Below are positions 8,047 through 16,764 of a stretch of 64,000 bases of DNA, piece after piece (positions within the stretch are counted from its first letter, which is position 1; each line of letters starts with the position of its first letter). The translations under genes were made by a program, and so were the position numbers. Below the pieces are notes generated by a model. The model had not been told where the DNA came from and did no database searches. It worked only from the letters and a program-made list of their open reading frames with translations. The stretch is from Planctomycetota bacterium (lineage in GTDB: Bacteria > Planctomycetota > Planctomycetia > Pirellulales > Lacipirellulaceae), in the NCBI GenBank assembly GCA_013152205.1, contig JAADGV010000111.1, positions 1 to 64,000 of the forward strand. Direction: 5' to 3'.

Positions 8047-10086
8047 CTAAACCTCCTGCTCGGCTAGTTTTTGGCGGCGGGTTGGGGGTAGCCAGGAGCT
8101 GGAAAGTTGGAGTGTGAACGCAATCACCGCAGCCAACAGGATGCCGGCGGGTTGGGGGAACCACCAGACTAAGTGCAATAGCCAAGCCACGAATCCGCAC
8201 CACACGACGGCCCAGAGGCTTACTCGCCGGTTGCGAGAAGACTCCGCTTGTCGCCACCAAGCCAGTATCACGAAGAGGAACGCAAAGTAGGCGACGCACC
8301 CTTGCAGAGATATTTCTATGGCTCCAGAGTGGAATCCTCGCCACAGCACATTGCTTTCCATCAGTCGAAATACGTTGCTGCTGAGTGCCTCACCCGGGGT
8401 GATTCCCCAATCGTTATTGTGAGGCAAATCGAGCAGCAATACTTCGCCGATCCCCCAGACAACCATGCCTACAAGGGCACCTAAAACAAGTTGAATAAAT
8501 CGCATTGGTGATTGGTCTTCGACTTTTCCTTCGAGCAACTTCGCTGGCACCATGATCGCCCAAACCGAGATAGTTACGGTTAGTGCTGCCCAAACGAATA
8601 ATTCTAACGATGCAGGCCCTACCAGGATCGAGCAAACAACAAACGTCGAGACGGTTGCGATCGCCGCTGCTAGAAGCATGCCGCCGACCAGTTCGGTAAC
8701 CCGTTCGCGCAGAGGCTTGGCAGCCAGATGTTCGTGCAGTTGCTGCTGCCAACTTCGCCGCCGCTGCCGACGGAAAGAGCGATTCGGTTTAGGCTTTTTC
8801 TTTTCGGCAGACCCAGGAGAGGTTTTGGCCACAAATACGGCGGCGGCTGCGTACGGAGCTGAGTGTTTAGCGTACGGTTTTGCTTTTTTGGGCCTGGGCG
8901 GACCTACAACCACGGCCCACAGGGCACGGTACACCAGATAGATCAGCCCCATCCAAATAAGTACGGGCAGCCAAGCTCCTGTTGTTACAAACAATCCACT
9001 CACAATCAGAAAGAGTACCATTGCTTTGATCAGCGGGTGCCGTCGACTTTCGTGGAAACGGCGGTCCAACTCTCGCCATCCTTCGCGGATGCCCGCGAGA
9101 ATAGGCTCTTCTTCGTATTCGTTGTCTGTTTCGCCTTGGTCTGCATGCGAAGCTGCGTTTGCCGCCGCGCCGACATTTGGGCTTGGGCCGGCAGCGGCAT
9201 TGACAGGATGACCATTCGCCGCTGCCGAAGCAGATACTCCGGCAACTCCTGCTGCGCCAGGCAAACGCTCGATCATTTCGCTGACATTTTTTATGCGCAT
9301 GTCAGGGTCTTTGGCCATCGTCCCGCGTACGATGCCCCGGTAAGGCTCTTCCAGGGCGTCTAAATCAGGCTCGGCGGTGAGATGCTTCATCAGCACTTCG
9401 CCTACGCTTTCGCCTTCAAACGGCACATGGCCGGTTAGCATTTCGTAGAGAATGATCCCCAGGGCGTAGGTGTCGATCTCTTTGCCGTAGCGTCCGTTGG
9501 CAATCTCGGGCGCCATGTAGTGAACGGTGCCAACGCTCTCGGTTTGTCCGCTACGTCGGCTGCAAGAAATAAATTTCGAGAGGCCGTAATCGCCAATCTT
9601 GACGGTACTTTCATCCAGAAAAATGTTTGCCGGCTTGAGATCGCGGTGAACAATGCCATGATCGTGAAGATAGGCGACGCCTGTGGCAATCCCGACAAAC
9701 CACTGCGTGGCCAATTCGACCGGCATTCCGTTAGGATGGCGATCGATGGCGTCTTCGAGCGACTCGCCTGCGACATATTCCATGACCACCCAACGGTCTT
9801 CATATTCGTCGGTGCGGATATCGTACAAGGCGATGAGGTTCTGGTGTTTGAGATTCAAACACTGGGTAACGCCACGAAGTTCGACCTCAAGGTTTCGCCG
9901 AATGAGCTTGAGCGCGACTTCTTTGCCCGCGTCGCTGACAGCAAAATAGACTTCGCCAAAGCCACCGCGACCGACTCCCCGTTTGATCGTATACCCCGGC
10001 AGCGGCGTTGAACCACTGGCGTAGGTGTAGCGCATTGCCGACTTGGGTCGTTCGTCAGACTCAGGTTCAGCAGGCGGAATGGTCAT
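8047..10086 (-). CDS. membrane Ser/Thr protein kinase
   Basis: A Hanks-type kinase of about 679 residues. The kinase domain (roughly residues 25-280) shows the glycine loop GVGRGGFGEV, the catalytic Lys in VALKL, HRDLKPANIF and KIGDYGLSK, where DYG replaces the usual DFG, then a GTVHYMAPE activation segment and an APE motif. An Ala/Gly-rich linker follows. The C-terminal 350 residues hold about eight hydrophobic segments, unlike the single-pass PASTA kinases. No extracellular sensor is obvious. An upstream GTG at 10113 could add nine residues; I prefer the ATG. It follows a gene for an FHA protein, the classical reader of phosphothreonine, so the two probably work together. Confidence 0.9.
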   Translation of the reverse strand: MTIPPAEPESDERPKSAMRYTYASGSTPLPGYTIKRGVGRGGFGEVYFAVSDAGKEVALKLIRRNLEVELRGVTQCLNLKHQNLIALYDIRTDEYEDRWVVMEYVAGESLEDAIDRHPNGMPVELATQWFVGIATGVAYLHDHGIVHRDLKPANIFLDESTVKIGDYGLSKFISCSRRSGQTESVGTVHYMAPEIANGRYGKEIDTYALGIILYEMLTGHVPFEGESVGEVLMKHLTAEPDLDALEEPYRGIVRGTMAKDPDMRIKNVSEMIERLPGAAGVAGVSASAAANGHPVNAAAGPSPNVGAAANAASHADQGETDNEYEEEPILAGIREGWRELDRRFHESRRHPLIKAMVLFLIVSGLFVTTGAWLPVLIWMGLIYLVYRALWAVVVGPPRPKKAKPYAKHSAPYAAAAVFVAKTSPGSAEKKKPKPNRSFRRQRRRSWQQQLHEHLAAKPLRERVTELVGGMLLAAAIATVSTFVVCSILVGPASLELFVWAALTVTISVWAIMVPAKLLEGKVEDQSPMRFIQLVLGALVGMVVWGIGEVLLLDLPHNNDWGITPGEALSSNVFRLMESNVLWRGFHSGAIEISLQGCVAYFAFLFVILAWWRQAESSRNRRVSLWAVVWCGFVAWLLHLVWWFPQPAGILLAAVIAFTLQLSSSWLPPTRRQKLAEQEV

Positions 10087-10149
10087 CGGTTTTTCAGTAT
10101 CGAGTGTGAACACGGTATTTGCTTACCCAATTCAATTCTAACTTCTCAA

Positions 10150-10172
10150 ATGAGAATAACCACGGAGACATG
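10150..10172. repeat. fragment of cacggag-type repeat
   Basis: The words gagaataaccacggagacatgg match the cores of the repeats around the GxxExxY gene (6572-6663), in the opposite orientation to the 7066 copy. It lies in the short gap between the FHA and kinase genes and is only a remnant. Confidence 0.5.
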
Positions 10173-10274
10173 GCGAGCATTGGAAAAACAGCGAAATCAT
10201 TGTTTCTTCAAATCCTCCTAATCCAGCGCTGCTGCCCTTTTTCTACGCCAAACAACCCTCATTCTCTGTATTCC

Positions 10275-11705
10275 CTAAATCTCTTCAAAACTCAGTGCAA
10301 AGCTCTCGCCTTCGACGCGGCAGTTGCCTGCGATCTCGCTTTCGGAGACGCAAGCCTCGCCGTCGACTTGGATCTCGTCTGCCGTGCGCAGAAGGAGTTT
10401 GTCGCCACGCCGAAAGACCAGCAGATCCTCTTCCCAGCGTCGGCAGTGTATATGGCTATGTGACTGTGGACCAACGATGCAGCTTTCTGCCATCAGCACG
10501 ATGCCGTCTACCGCAGGTTCAGTTTTGTGATGTGATTCGATTTTCAGTACGGCCGTTGCGCTGAGTGCGTGGGGACGGTCGAATTTCATGCGAACCGAAT
10601 CCCCCAACTCGATCATTGCTCCTGGGGTCAAGACGGTTGGCCCTGTCAGGGGTTGGCCATCGACGCTCACCTGGTGGATTGGTGTTAGTACATAAGCCTC
10701 CCCTTCGCGGCGGAGGGAAGCGTGCCGCCGCGAAAGGTCGGCTAACAAGGGGATATCTGCACCGCCGGCAGACGGTTGGCCCAGCAGGATTTCTTCGCCG
10801 AGGCAGATTAAAAAACCACCTACCCCGTCGATCCATGCGACTACTCGTCGGCCTGATTCTCGCTTGATTGTCATCGTGTCCACGTCAACAGAAGAACTCC
10901 ACGCGTGTGTGCTTGCCGAGGCTTGCTGATGGTTGCGACGTTGCGGCCCAGACGATTTTCTCGGATTCAGCCCCACCTGTAATTTAGTAGCATCCAAACC
11001 AACGGCCTTCCAGGCTTGCCGTCGTGCTCGACGGGCCGCTTGATGCTCCGGTGCTAATTCTAACATAGTTTCTGCGGTGCGGAGTACTTGAGTCCACGCT
11101 TGGTCGGCCACTTCTTGGTGGAGATTGGTCGACAGATCGCGTAGTTTGATAGTTTGTTCTTGCAGCAAGGCGATTCGGGAAAGTAATTCTTCGTGAAGCG
11201 ACTCCTGCTGATCGGGCAATAACTTGGCCGCTCGTTCGAGTAATTCGACCGCGGATGCCATATTGCCTTGGTGTGCGTATTCTTTCGCTTGGGTGATAAG
11301 ATGAACGATGAGCTTCCATGCTCGGCGTTCGTCTCCACCAAGTCGTCGTTTTTCGAGTCGGGCGATTTGCTGTTTCGCCAACATGGTTTCTCCAAACTTG
11401 AGAAGATGCTGAACCTGATCGAGCCCACGGCGGGCGTGATTTTCTCTGAGCTGAGTGATCTGCTCGTCGCAGCCGCCCAGTTGTGTTGCTTGCTGGAGGT
11501 CGTTCCAACCAGCAACGCTGTCGCCATGTTCCAACCGCTGTTCCGCTCGCTTTACTAGGTGCGATGCGACTTCAACCGAGAGTCGTTTGGCAGGCAGGAA
11601 ATCACGCACCGATTTCTCGCCTAATAGGGCTGATGCTTCCTCCCAGCGTCCCTGCTGGAGTGCAATGCGGGCTTCGCGAATTTTTAGACGCCAAGTGGGA
11701 AACAT
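10275..11705 (-). CDS. FHA-domain protein with TPR-like N-terminus
   Basis: A 476-residue protein. The N-terminal 240 residues are repetitive helices resembling tetratricopeptide units (ARIALQQGRWEEASALLGE, TMLELAPEHQAARRARRQAW). From about residue 290 there is a forkhead-associated domain: ILLGQPSAGGADIPLLADLS, RRHASLRREGEAYVL (the phosphothreonine-binding R...S/R-H-A core) and VSVDGQPL. A second beta-rich half follows, with SHSHIHC-type residues, possibly a second, degenerate FHA unit. It lies between the coiled-coil gene and the kinase on the same strand. The likely role is as a phosphothreonine-dependent scaffold for the neighbouring kinase. Confidence 0.85.
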   Translation of the reverse strand: MFPTWRLKIREARIALQQGRWEEASALLGEKSVRDFLPAKRLSVEVASHLVKRAEQRLEHGDSVAGWNDLQQATQLGGCDEQITQLRENHARRGLDQVQHLLKFGETMLAKQQIARLEKRRLGGDERRAWKLIVHLITQAKEYAHQGNMASAVELLERAAKLLPDQQESLHEELLSRIALLQEQTIKLRDLSTNLHQEVADQAWTQVLRTAETMLELAPEHQAARRARRQAWKAVGLDATKLQVGLNPRKSSGPQRRNHQQASASTHAWSSSVDVDTMTIKRESGRRVVAWIDGVGGFLICLGEEILLGQPSAGGADIPLLADLSRRHASLRREGEAYVLTPIHQVSVDGQPLTGPTVLTPGAMIELGDSVRMKFDRPHALSATAVLKIESHHKTEPAVDGIVLMAESCIVGPQSHSHIHCRRWEEDLLVFRRGDKLLLRTADEIQVDGEACVSESEIAGNCRVEGESFALSFEEI

Positions 11706-11780
11706 GATCGATTAGCCGTAATCGAAAGGACAGAGAAACCAGCGACGGCCGCTGCTACGACCGTCGCACAACCAAACAAC

Positions 11781-12593
11781 TCAATCTTCAATCAAGCTAG
11801 CCACCTCGATGGTTCCCAACTCGCTAGCTTTACCAAGAAAATATTCGGCCACTTGGGCGGAGATGTCTTCTGGAGCAGGCTCGTCAAGTTGGATTTCGTC
11901 GTGGAAGCTGGTGTCGGCATTGGCCAGCTTGGCAGCGACGTCGAGCTTGGCGCGGATGTCAGCCATCAGCCCCTTGGCACGAGCTAGTTGGCTGTCGTCA
12001 AGTTGCAAGTCGCTGGAGGTTTGGGCGACTTCTACCAATTTCAATTTGGCTTCGAGATTCTCTACTTCGACGAGCAGTTGCCGTTGCGAACTCATCATGG
12101 CAGCCAGCTTCTGACGGGCCGCATCAAGATTGCGTTGGCGAGCATCTCGCATATCGCAGAGGCTGCCTCGCGTAGCATCGGAGGTCTTGAAGCGAATAAA
12201 GCGACGCGACAAGTCTTGCTTCACTTGGTTTGCCGTGTATTGGTGGCCCGCATAGCGGAAAACCGATTTGCCAGTCTGCAAGTCTGCTTGGAGACGCATG
12301 ATCTCTGACTTGTCTTTGTCGGCGTTGGCTTCGCTGGCTCGGATTCGCTTGTCGAGTTGCTCGACTTCAACTTCTTCCTTGGCGATGACATGCATCGAAC
12401 GGCGAACTTCGGGTTCCAAGTCGCGGACCATTTTGCGAGCACGGTCGATCTGGAACTCCAGCGGCACGCTGTCTTCAACGGATTGCGAAACCCGATCATA
12501 GGAAGTGGTCAGGTAACTCAGCGCATTGCTACCCAGCAAGACACCACCCAACAAGGCTGCTGCAACGACACTTAGGATCATTTTCTTGAACAT
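11781..12593 (-). CDS. membrane-anchored coiled-coil protein
   Basis: A 270-residue protein with a hydrophobic N-terminal segment (SVVAAALLGGVLLGSNAL, residues about 8-25) acting as a signal or anchor. Long heptad-like helices follow (LDKRIRASEANADKDKSEIM; LAAMMSSQRQLLVEVENLEA). The tail is acidic. No catalytic motif is visible. It precedes the FHA and kinase genes and may be the first gene of that transcription unit. Its start has a good ribosome binding site (ggaggg) and a hairpin in the leader. The tail could be a phosphorylation target, which is only a suggestion. Confidence 0.75.
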   Translation of the reverse strand: MFKKMILSVVAAALLGGVLLGSNALSYLTTSYDRVSQSVEDSVPLEFQIDRARKMVRDLEPEVRRSMHVIAKEEVEVEQLDKRIRASEANADKDKSEIMRLQADLQTGKSVFRYAGHQYTANQVKQDLSRRFIRFKTSDATRGSLCDMRDARQRNLDAARQKLAAMMSSQRQLLVEVENLEAKLKLVEVAQTSSDLQLDDSQLARAKGLMADIRAKLDVAAKLANADTSFHDEIQLDEPAPEDISAQVAEYFLGKASELGTIEVASLIED

Positions 12594-12622
12594 GGCTTTC
12601 GCCCTCCAACTCGGGACTGTTG

Positions 12623-12641
12623 GCCCGACAGGCCGTCGGGC
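12623..12641 (-). promoter_or_regulatory. leader hairpin before coiled-coil gene
   Basis: The sequence gcccgacaggccgtcgggc is a near-perfect hairpin about 30 bases upstream of the ATG at 12593, just upstream of the ggaggg ribosome binding site. It lies in the 5' untranslated leader. It may modulate translation or be incidental. Confidence 0.35.
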
Positions 12642-12845
12642 ACCAAAAAATTGAGTGAAATCACGCTGGATCGCCTATTCTTGCAACCTTGGTGAGGTCG
12701 GCAGACTAGGCTTCCAAGAGGGACTTCGCCGTCGGATTGGGCATATTGGTGCGGAGAAGCAAAAAATCTTCCTAAATAAATTGAAGTGAACCAATACCCG
12801 CTGATTTACGTAGACTCGGGGGGGAGGGGTATTGCAAAGTCATGC

Positions 12846-12903
12846 TAGCCGCAGGCGGAAGCCGCAGTTTTCCAGGCTCGACCGCAGCTTCCGCTTGCGG
12901 CTA
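12846..12903. repeat. dispersed inverted repeat
   Basis: The arm tagccgcaggcggaagc (12846-12862) pairs with gcttccgcttgcggcta (12887-12903) at 16 of 17 positions. The first 40 bases also occur, with three changes, in reverse orientation at 33174-33213. It sits in the otherwise empty gap between the coiled-coil gene and the lipoprotein gene (12594-13046). Confidence 0.8.
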
Positions 12904-13046
12904 CAACGGAACCAATCCAGGGGGGCCGGCCTTTACAGTTGCCTCTGAATCCCCAAAATATGGCTCTGCTGGGGCGTTGTACGCCCTTAGAGTGGCAACA
13001 CGAGCGTTTGCCTCCCGCCACGACCTTACCTACCCAAGGAATTCTC

Positions 13047-13748
13047 ATGTCGCGTACTATCTGCCTGCTTTGCTCTGTTGTTGGCATCGTGGTGATCGCT
13101 AGCCTCGCTGGCTGTGGCAAATCGGGGCCTACCGTCGATCCTGAGCTGGTTGCCAAGTACCGTTCTCAATTGACCCTGGCTGACGAGCCGGACGGGGCAA
13201 ACTTGGTTTCAGAGGTTCGGGCAACATTATTGGGTAAAACGGAAACCGAGGAAGAGCATACCGCTGAAGAAAGTCATGCCGAAGAATCTGAAGCGGAACA
13301 CAAGGAACACGCAGGCCATGACGACCATGCTGGGCACGACCATGCCCATGAAGCTGCCAAAGCAACCGACGCGATGGATGTGGTGCTGACCGGTCAGGTT
13401 GGAGGGTTGGCGAACCCTTGGCTAGAAACACAGCCCGACTTTCCGTTTGCCAAGAATAAGGCCGTCTTTTTCTTGGCCGATTCTCAGACGGTGGTCGCGA
13501 GCAAAGCAGATGGGCACAACCATGCTTCTGGCGAAGAGTGTTCTTTCTGCGAGGCCCATGCCGAAGACCGTTCAGACATGCTCGCGATGGTACGTTTTGT
13601 TGACGAGAAGGGTAAGGTTTTGCAAATGGATGTCCGCGAATTGTTCGATGTGAAAGCAACGGATAGGGTCGTCGTGCGAGGCTCGGCTCGAATTGTCGAG
13701 GGCGGCATGATGGTTGTCGACGCCACCGGGCTGCATCTTCGCCGTTAG
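13047..13748 (+). CDS. His/Glu-rich lipoprotein with OB-like C-terminus
   Basis: A lipoprotein of about 233 residues. The signal sequence ends in a lipobox, SLAGC (Cys about residue 22). A stretch of about 45 residues is rich in His, Glu and Asp (HAGHDDHAGHDHAHEA), a typical metal-binding pattern, and a second small cluster (HNHASGEECSFCEAHAED) carries two Cys and more His. The C-terminal part alternates beta strands (DVVLTGQVGG, MLAMVRFVDEKGKVLQMD, DRVVVRGSARIVEGGMMVVD) like a periplasmic OB-fold. I start at 13047 because of an aagga site six bases upstream. Zinc or copper handling in the periplasm is plausible but unproven. Confidence 0.75.
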   Translation: MSRTICLLCSVVGIVVIASLAGCGKSGPTVDPELVAKYRSQLTLADEPDGANLVSEVRATLLGKTETEEEHTAEESHAEESEAEHKEHAGHDDHAGHDHAHEAAKATDAMDVVLTGQVGGLANPWLETQPDFPFAKNKAVFFLADSQTVVASKADGHNHASGEECSFCEAHAEDRSDMLAMVRFVDEKGKVLQMDVRELFDVKATDRVVVRGSARIVEGGMMVVDATGLHLRR

Positions 13749-13939
13749 TGTGCTTTGCCGTTTTCCATTCATGGTGCCGTGGCCGCCAACGCTAACGGCA
13801 TCGTGTCTTGTGCGAACGCAAATTTCGATCAATATCCGTAGCGTTCAGGGTGTTCGAGAAGAGTGTCGACCGACCGTTCGGGTGACTCGACTTCAACTCG
13901 CTGCGGCGTATTTTTCAAATGCTGCTTTAGGATTTTTTC

Positions 13940-14254
13940 ATGCATCGGTTGTTGATCGGGATTATTGCCTTGGGACTGCTGGCAACTGCGGGGGTGCTCT
14001 ACGCACAAGGGCTTGCCCAAGAGTACGTGATTGTGCTCAGCGGTTGCCTGCGCATGGGGATGGTGCTGGGGGCCATCTGGCTGGCCTATGATCAGGTGCA
14101 TGAGATCATTCGCCGGACGCCGCCTTGGTTGATCGGGGCGATTGGCCTCAGCCTAGTCGTGGTTGTGGTACGGCCACGGGCGATATTAGCTTTGGGCCCG
14201 CTGCTGGCAGGGGCTGTGGCGCTGCACTATTTGGGGCGGTTGCTGAAGCCTTAA
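13940..14254 (+). CDS. small membrane protein, unknown function
   Basis: A 104-residue protein that is almost wholly hydrophobic, with three to four predicted membrane segments (LLIGIIALGLLATAGVLYA; YVIVLSGCLRMGMVLGAIWL; WLIGAIGLSLVVVVV; LALGPLLAGAVALHYL). It matches no family I recognise. A tagga-type site lies upstream of the ATG. It is 191 bases from the lipoprotein gene on the same strand. Confidence 0.6.
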   Translation: MHRLLIGIIALGLLATAGVLYAQGLAQEYVIVLSGCLRMGMVLGAIWLAYDQVHEIIRRTPPWLIGAIGLSLVVVVVRPRAILALGPLLAGAVALHYLGRLLKP

Positions 14255-14291
14255 CCGTGGCCCATGTGCCGGAGGACTGCAAAACAGTAAT

Positions 14292-15383
14292 ATGGCCCTG
14301 ATGACTGAACCACTCCCTAGGATTGCGCGGCACCGTTTCCGCTTCTCTATAAAATCGTTACTCCTCGCGACGACCCTGCTTAGCGTCGTAATGGCGTTAT
14401 TGGCACAACCGTTGATGGAAGCTCGACACAATCAGCGGCGATTAGACCATGCAGTGTCATTGGGGGCTGAGGTACATGTTAGAGGCACGGTAAACCGAGA
14501 TTTTTCAGTGGGGCGGTTTGTTCTCACTACGTTCAGTACGTCTTACGACCGACACAGGCTGTACGCCCTTAACTTTTCGAATGCCAAGTTGAGTGACGAC
14601 GACCTAGAAGAGTTGACAAAACTCGAACATATCCAGGAACTCGACCTGCGAGGCACACAAATCACTGACCAAGGATTGCTTCATCTACAGAAGTTAAAAT
14701 ATTTGCGAAAACTCAACTTGAGCGGAACGCAAGTGACCGACCTCGGCATGAAGCACTTGAGTAAAATTGAAACACTACTCTCACTCCAACTGGAACGTAC
14801 TCAGGTAACCTATGCAGCCTTGGAAGAACTCGACTCAACGCTTCGCTTTGCCCACTTTTGTGAAGAAAAAGCCATCGAGGATCTAAAAGCCTTGGGAGTC
14901 CAGGTTATAGATCTCCCGCGATTCGTGGAAAATATTGAGAGGGGAGGACTTGTCTTGTATTTCCAAGCCGGCGGAGAGGCTGTCCATGTTATCGTCGGCA
15001 TGAATCGCAAACTTTCGTTTACGGACGAGGAAGTGGCCCTCCTGGGCTACCTTCCCTCGTTAGAAACCATCAACTTTCACAGTGTCACAATTGGGCCAGG
15101 CGGCTTTACCGCGATGAACCGTTTGCCGAAGCTAACAGACCTAACCATCAGTTCCACAAACATAACCGATGGTGATCTAGAATGGATTAGCCGACAAACA
15201 CAAATCAAAAGACTCTCGATCTACAATTGCAATGCGATTGCGGATGAAGGGTTAGCGCATCTCAGGGCACTGACGAATTTAAGGGAACTCAAAATCCATT
15301 CATGCAGCGGCATAAGCCAAGAGGCGTTTTCCAAGCTTATCCAGGAGTTGCCAGACTGCCAATCAGAGCTTACTGGGCACTAG
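14292..15383 (+). CDS. leucine-rich-repeat membrane-anchored protein
   Basis: A 363-residue protein. A hydrophobic segment (SIKSLLLATTLLSVVMALLA, about 19-38) anchors it to the membrane. Several leucine-rich repeats of the ribonuclease-inhibitor/cysteine-containing kind follow (LDLRGTQITDQGLLHLQKL, LNLSGTQVTDLGMKHLSKI; later LTISSTNITDGDLEWISRQ). A region without repeats (about 185-250) interrupts them. Such short-anchor LRR proteins are abundant in planctomycetes; the partner is unknown. It ends eleven bases before the convergent epimerase gene. An alternative ATG lies at 14301. Confidence 0.8.
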   Translation: MALMTEPLPRIARHRFRFSIKSLLLATTLLSVVMALLAQPLMEARHNQRRLDHAVSLGAEVHVRGTVNRDFSVGRFVLTTFSTSYDRHRLYALNFSNAKLSDDDLEELTKLEHIQELDLRGTQITDQGLLHLQKLKYLRKLNLSGTQVTDLGMKHLSKIETLLSLQLERTQVTYAALEELDSTLRFAHFCEEKAIEDLKALGVQVIDLPRFVENIERGGLVLYFQAGGEAVHVIVGMNRKLSFTDEEVALLGYLPSLETINFHSVTIGPGGFTAMNRLPKLTDLTISSTNITDGDLEWISRQTQIKRLSIYNCNAIADEGLAHLRALTNLRELKIHSCSGISQEAFSKLIQELPDCQSELTGH

Positions 15384-15394
15384 CAAAGTCCACG

Positions 15395-16384
15395 TCAAGC
15401 CGTTTGTTTTTCTTTCTTTTTGAGATACTCGCCCCGAATCCAATCGTAGGTTTTTTGCATGCCGTCGCGGAGCCGGATGCCTGGCGCCCAATCGAGATGT
15501 TTTTGGATGAGCGAATTGTCGCTATTGCGACCGTTGACGCCTTTGGGGGCCGAGAGATTGTGATTGTGCTGAAACTTGACGCCCGCGATCTCTTCGACCA
15601 TGTCGACCAAGCCGTTGATCGTGGTTAGCTCGTCGGAGCCTAAGTTGATGGGTTCGAGGATGTCGCTGTCCATGATGGCCAGGATGCCGTGGATGCAGTC
15701 GTCGATGTACATGAAGCTGCGGGTTTGCTTGCCGTCGCCCCAGATTTCGATTTCGGTCTCGCCGGTTTCCACGGCGTTGATAATCTTGCGGCAGATGGCG
15801 GCAGGTGCTTTTTCTCGACCGCCGTCCCATGTGCCATCGGGGCCGTAGACGTTGTGGAAGCGTGCGACGCGGGTGCGAAGGCCGTAGTCTTCGCGGAAGT
15901 GGCGACACATGCGTTCGGAAAAGAGTTTTTCCCAGCCGTAGCCGTCTTCGGGCATGGCGGGGTAGGCATCTTCTTCTTTCAGCGCGACAACGTCTTCGTC
16001 GACCTGCTTGTCGGCGTTGTAAACGCAAGCCGAGCTGGCGTAAAAGAATCGCTTCGCGCTGTTATCCACTGCCGCTTGGAGTAGATGGGTATTGATCAAC
16101 ACCGACAACATGCAAAGTGCCTTGTTGTTCTCAATAAAACCCATGCCGCCCATGTCGGCGGCCAAGTTGTAGACATCGTCGACCCCCTGGCAGGCTGCTT
16201 GACATGCAGTGTGGTCTTTGAGGTCGGCGACCACATTTTCTATACCGTCATGAACTTGATACCAGTCGCTGATTGGCTTGATGTCGACGCTGCGGATTTT
16301 GTGTCCGTCTTGGAGGAGTCGAGCTACTAAATGCCCACCGATAAATCCGCCGCCACCGGCAACCAAAATTGTTTTTTCGCTCAT
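15395..16384 (-). CDS. GDP-mannose 3,5-epimerase-like NAD-dependent epimerase
   Basis: A 329-residue short-chain dehydrogenase/epimerase. The Rossmann motif VAGGGGFIGGHL, then SSACVY and YGWEKL supply the Ser/Tyr-x3-Lys catalytic set. The stretch GPDGTWDGGREKAPAAICRK is characteristic of GDP-mannose 3,5-epimerase, the enzyme of plant vitamin C and of some bacterial glycan pathways; other sugar-nucleotide epimerases lack it. It converts GDP-mannose to GDP-L-galactose and/or GDP-L-gulose. It is the last gene of an apparent operon with the carbamoyltransferase and SGNH genes, so the product may feed a carbamoylated or acylated surface sugar. Confidence 0.85.
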   Translation of the reverse strand: MSEKTILVAGGGGFIGGHLVARLLQDGHKIRSVDIKPISDWYQVHDGIENVVADLKDHTACQAACQGVDDVYNLAADMGGMGFIENNKALCMLSVLINTHLLQAAVDNSAKRFFYASSACVYNADKQVDEDVVALKEEDAYPAMPEDGYGWEKLFSERMCRHFREDYGLRTRVARFHNVYGPDGTWDGGREKAPAAICRKIINAVETGETEIEIWGDGKQTRSFMYIDDCIHGILAIMDSDILEPINLGSDELTTINGLVDMVEEIAGVKFQHNHNLSAPKGVNGRNSDNSLIQKHLDWAPGIRLRDGMQKTYDWIRGEYLKKKEKQTA

Positions 16385-16538
16385 TTCGTCTTCTCACACA
16401 GTAGGTTGTATTCTAGGAATAAAAGCAGAAAAGCCCTCGGCGCAAAGCCTTGGAATGAGATAGTTCAAGAGAATATGATTCAATCCGTCCGGCTAGGAGA
16501 GGATCCATTGCTGGCGTCATGCCCAACGGAGAAGCAAG

Positions 16539-16703
16539 CTAAAACAGCGTGTATATGAACGGCGCAGAAATTTGGGCGGCGGCAATGACCAAACCGATAG
16601 CCAGTAGGAACAGTACGCTCAGGCTCATGGCTAAGGAGCGATTAACAAAGCCGAACTGCACTATATCTACCAGCAATCGCAAAGTCCATCGAACGAATAG
16701 CAT
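16539..16703 (-). CDS. DUF5989-type 54-residue membrane protein
   Basis: An easily missed gene of 54 residues. Reading the minus strand from the ATG at 16703 gives an N-terminal MLFVRWTLRLLVDIVQFG, a hydrophobic helix (SLSVLFLLAIGLVIAAAQ) and an ending APFIYTLF followed by a stop. That ending is typical of DUF5989 proteins, which occur beside carbamoyltransferase/SGNH operons. A strong ribosome binding site, gaggaggt, lies about five bases upstream. It is 61 bases after the carbamoyltransferase stop on the same strand. The function is unknown; it may assemble with or anchor the neighbouring enzymes. Confidence 0.82.
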   Translation of the reverse strand: MLFVRWTLRLLVDIVQFGFVNRSLAMSLSVLFLLAIGLVIAAAQISAPFIYTLF

Positions 16704-16764
16704 AGAAACCTCCTCTTACTTGATATATTGCGATAGCCCAAGATTGGCGCAACCCTCAATAGGA

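Noticed and set aside
15522-16095. Long arginine-rich frames opposite to or inside the epimerase gene
   Set aside because: They are shadows of the GDP-mannose epimerase-like gene in other frames, created by its GC-rich codons.
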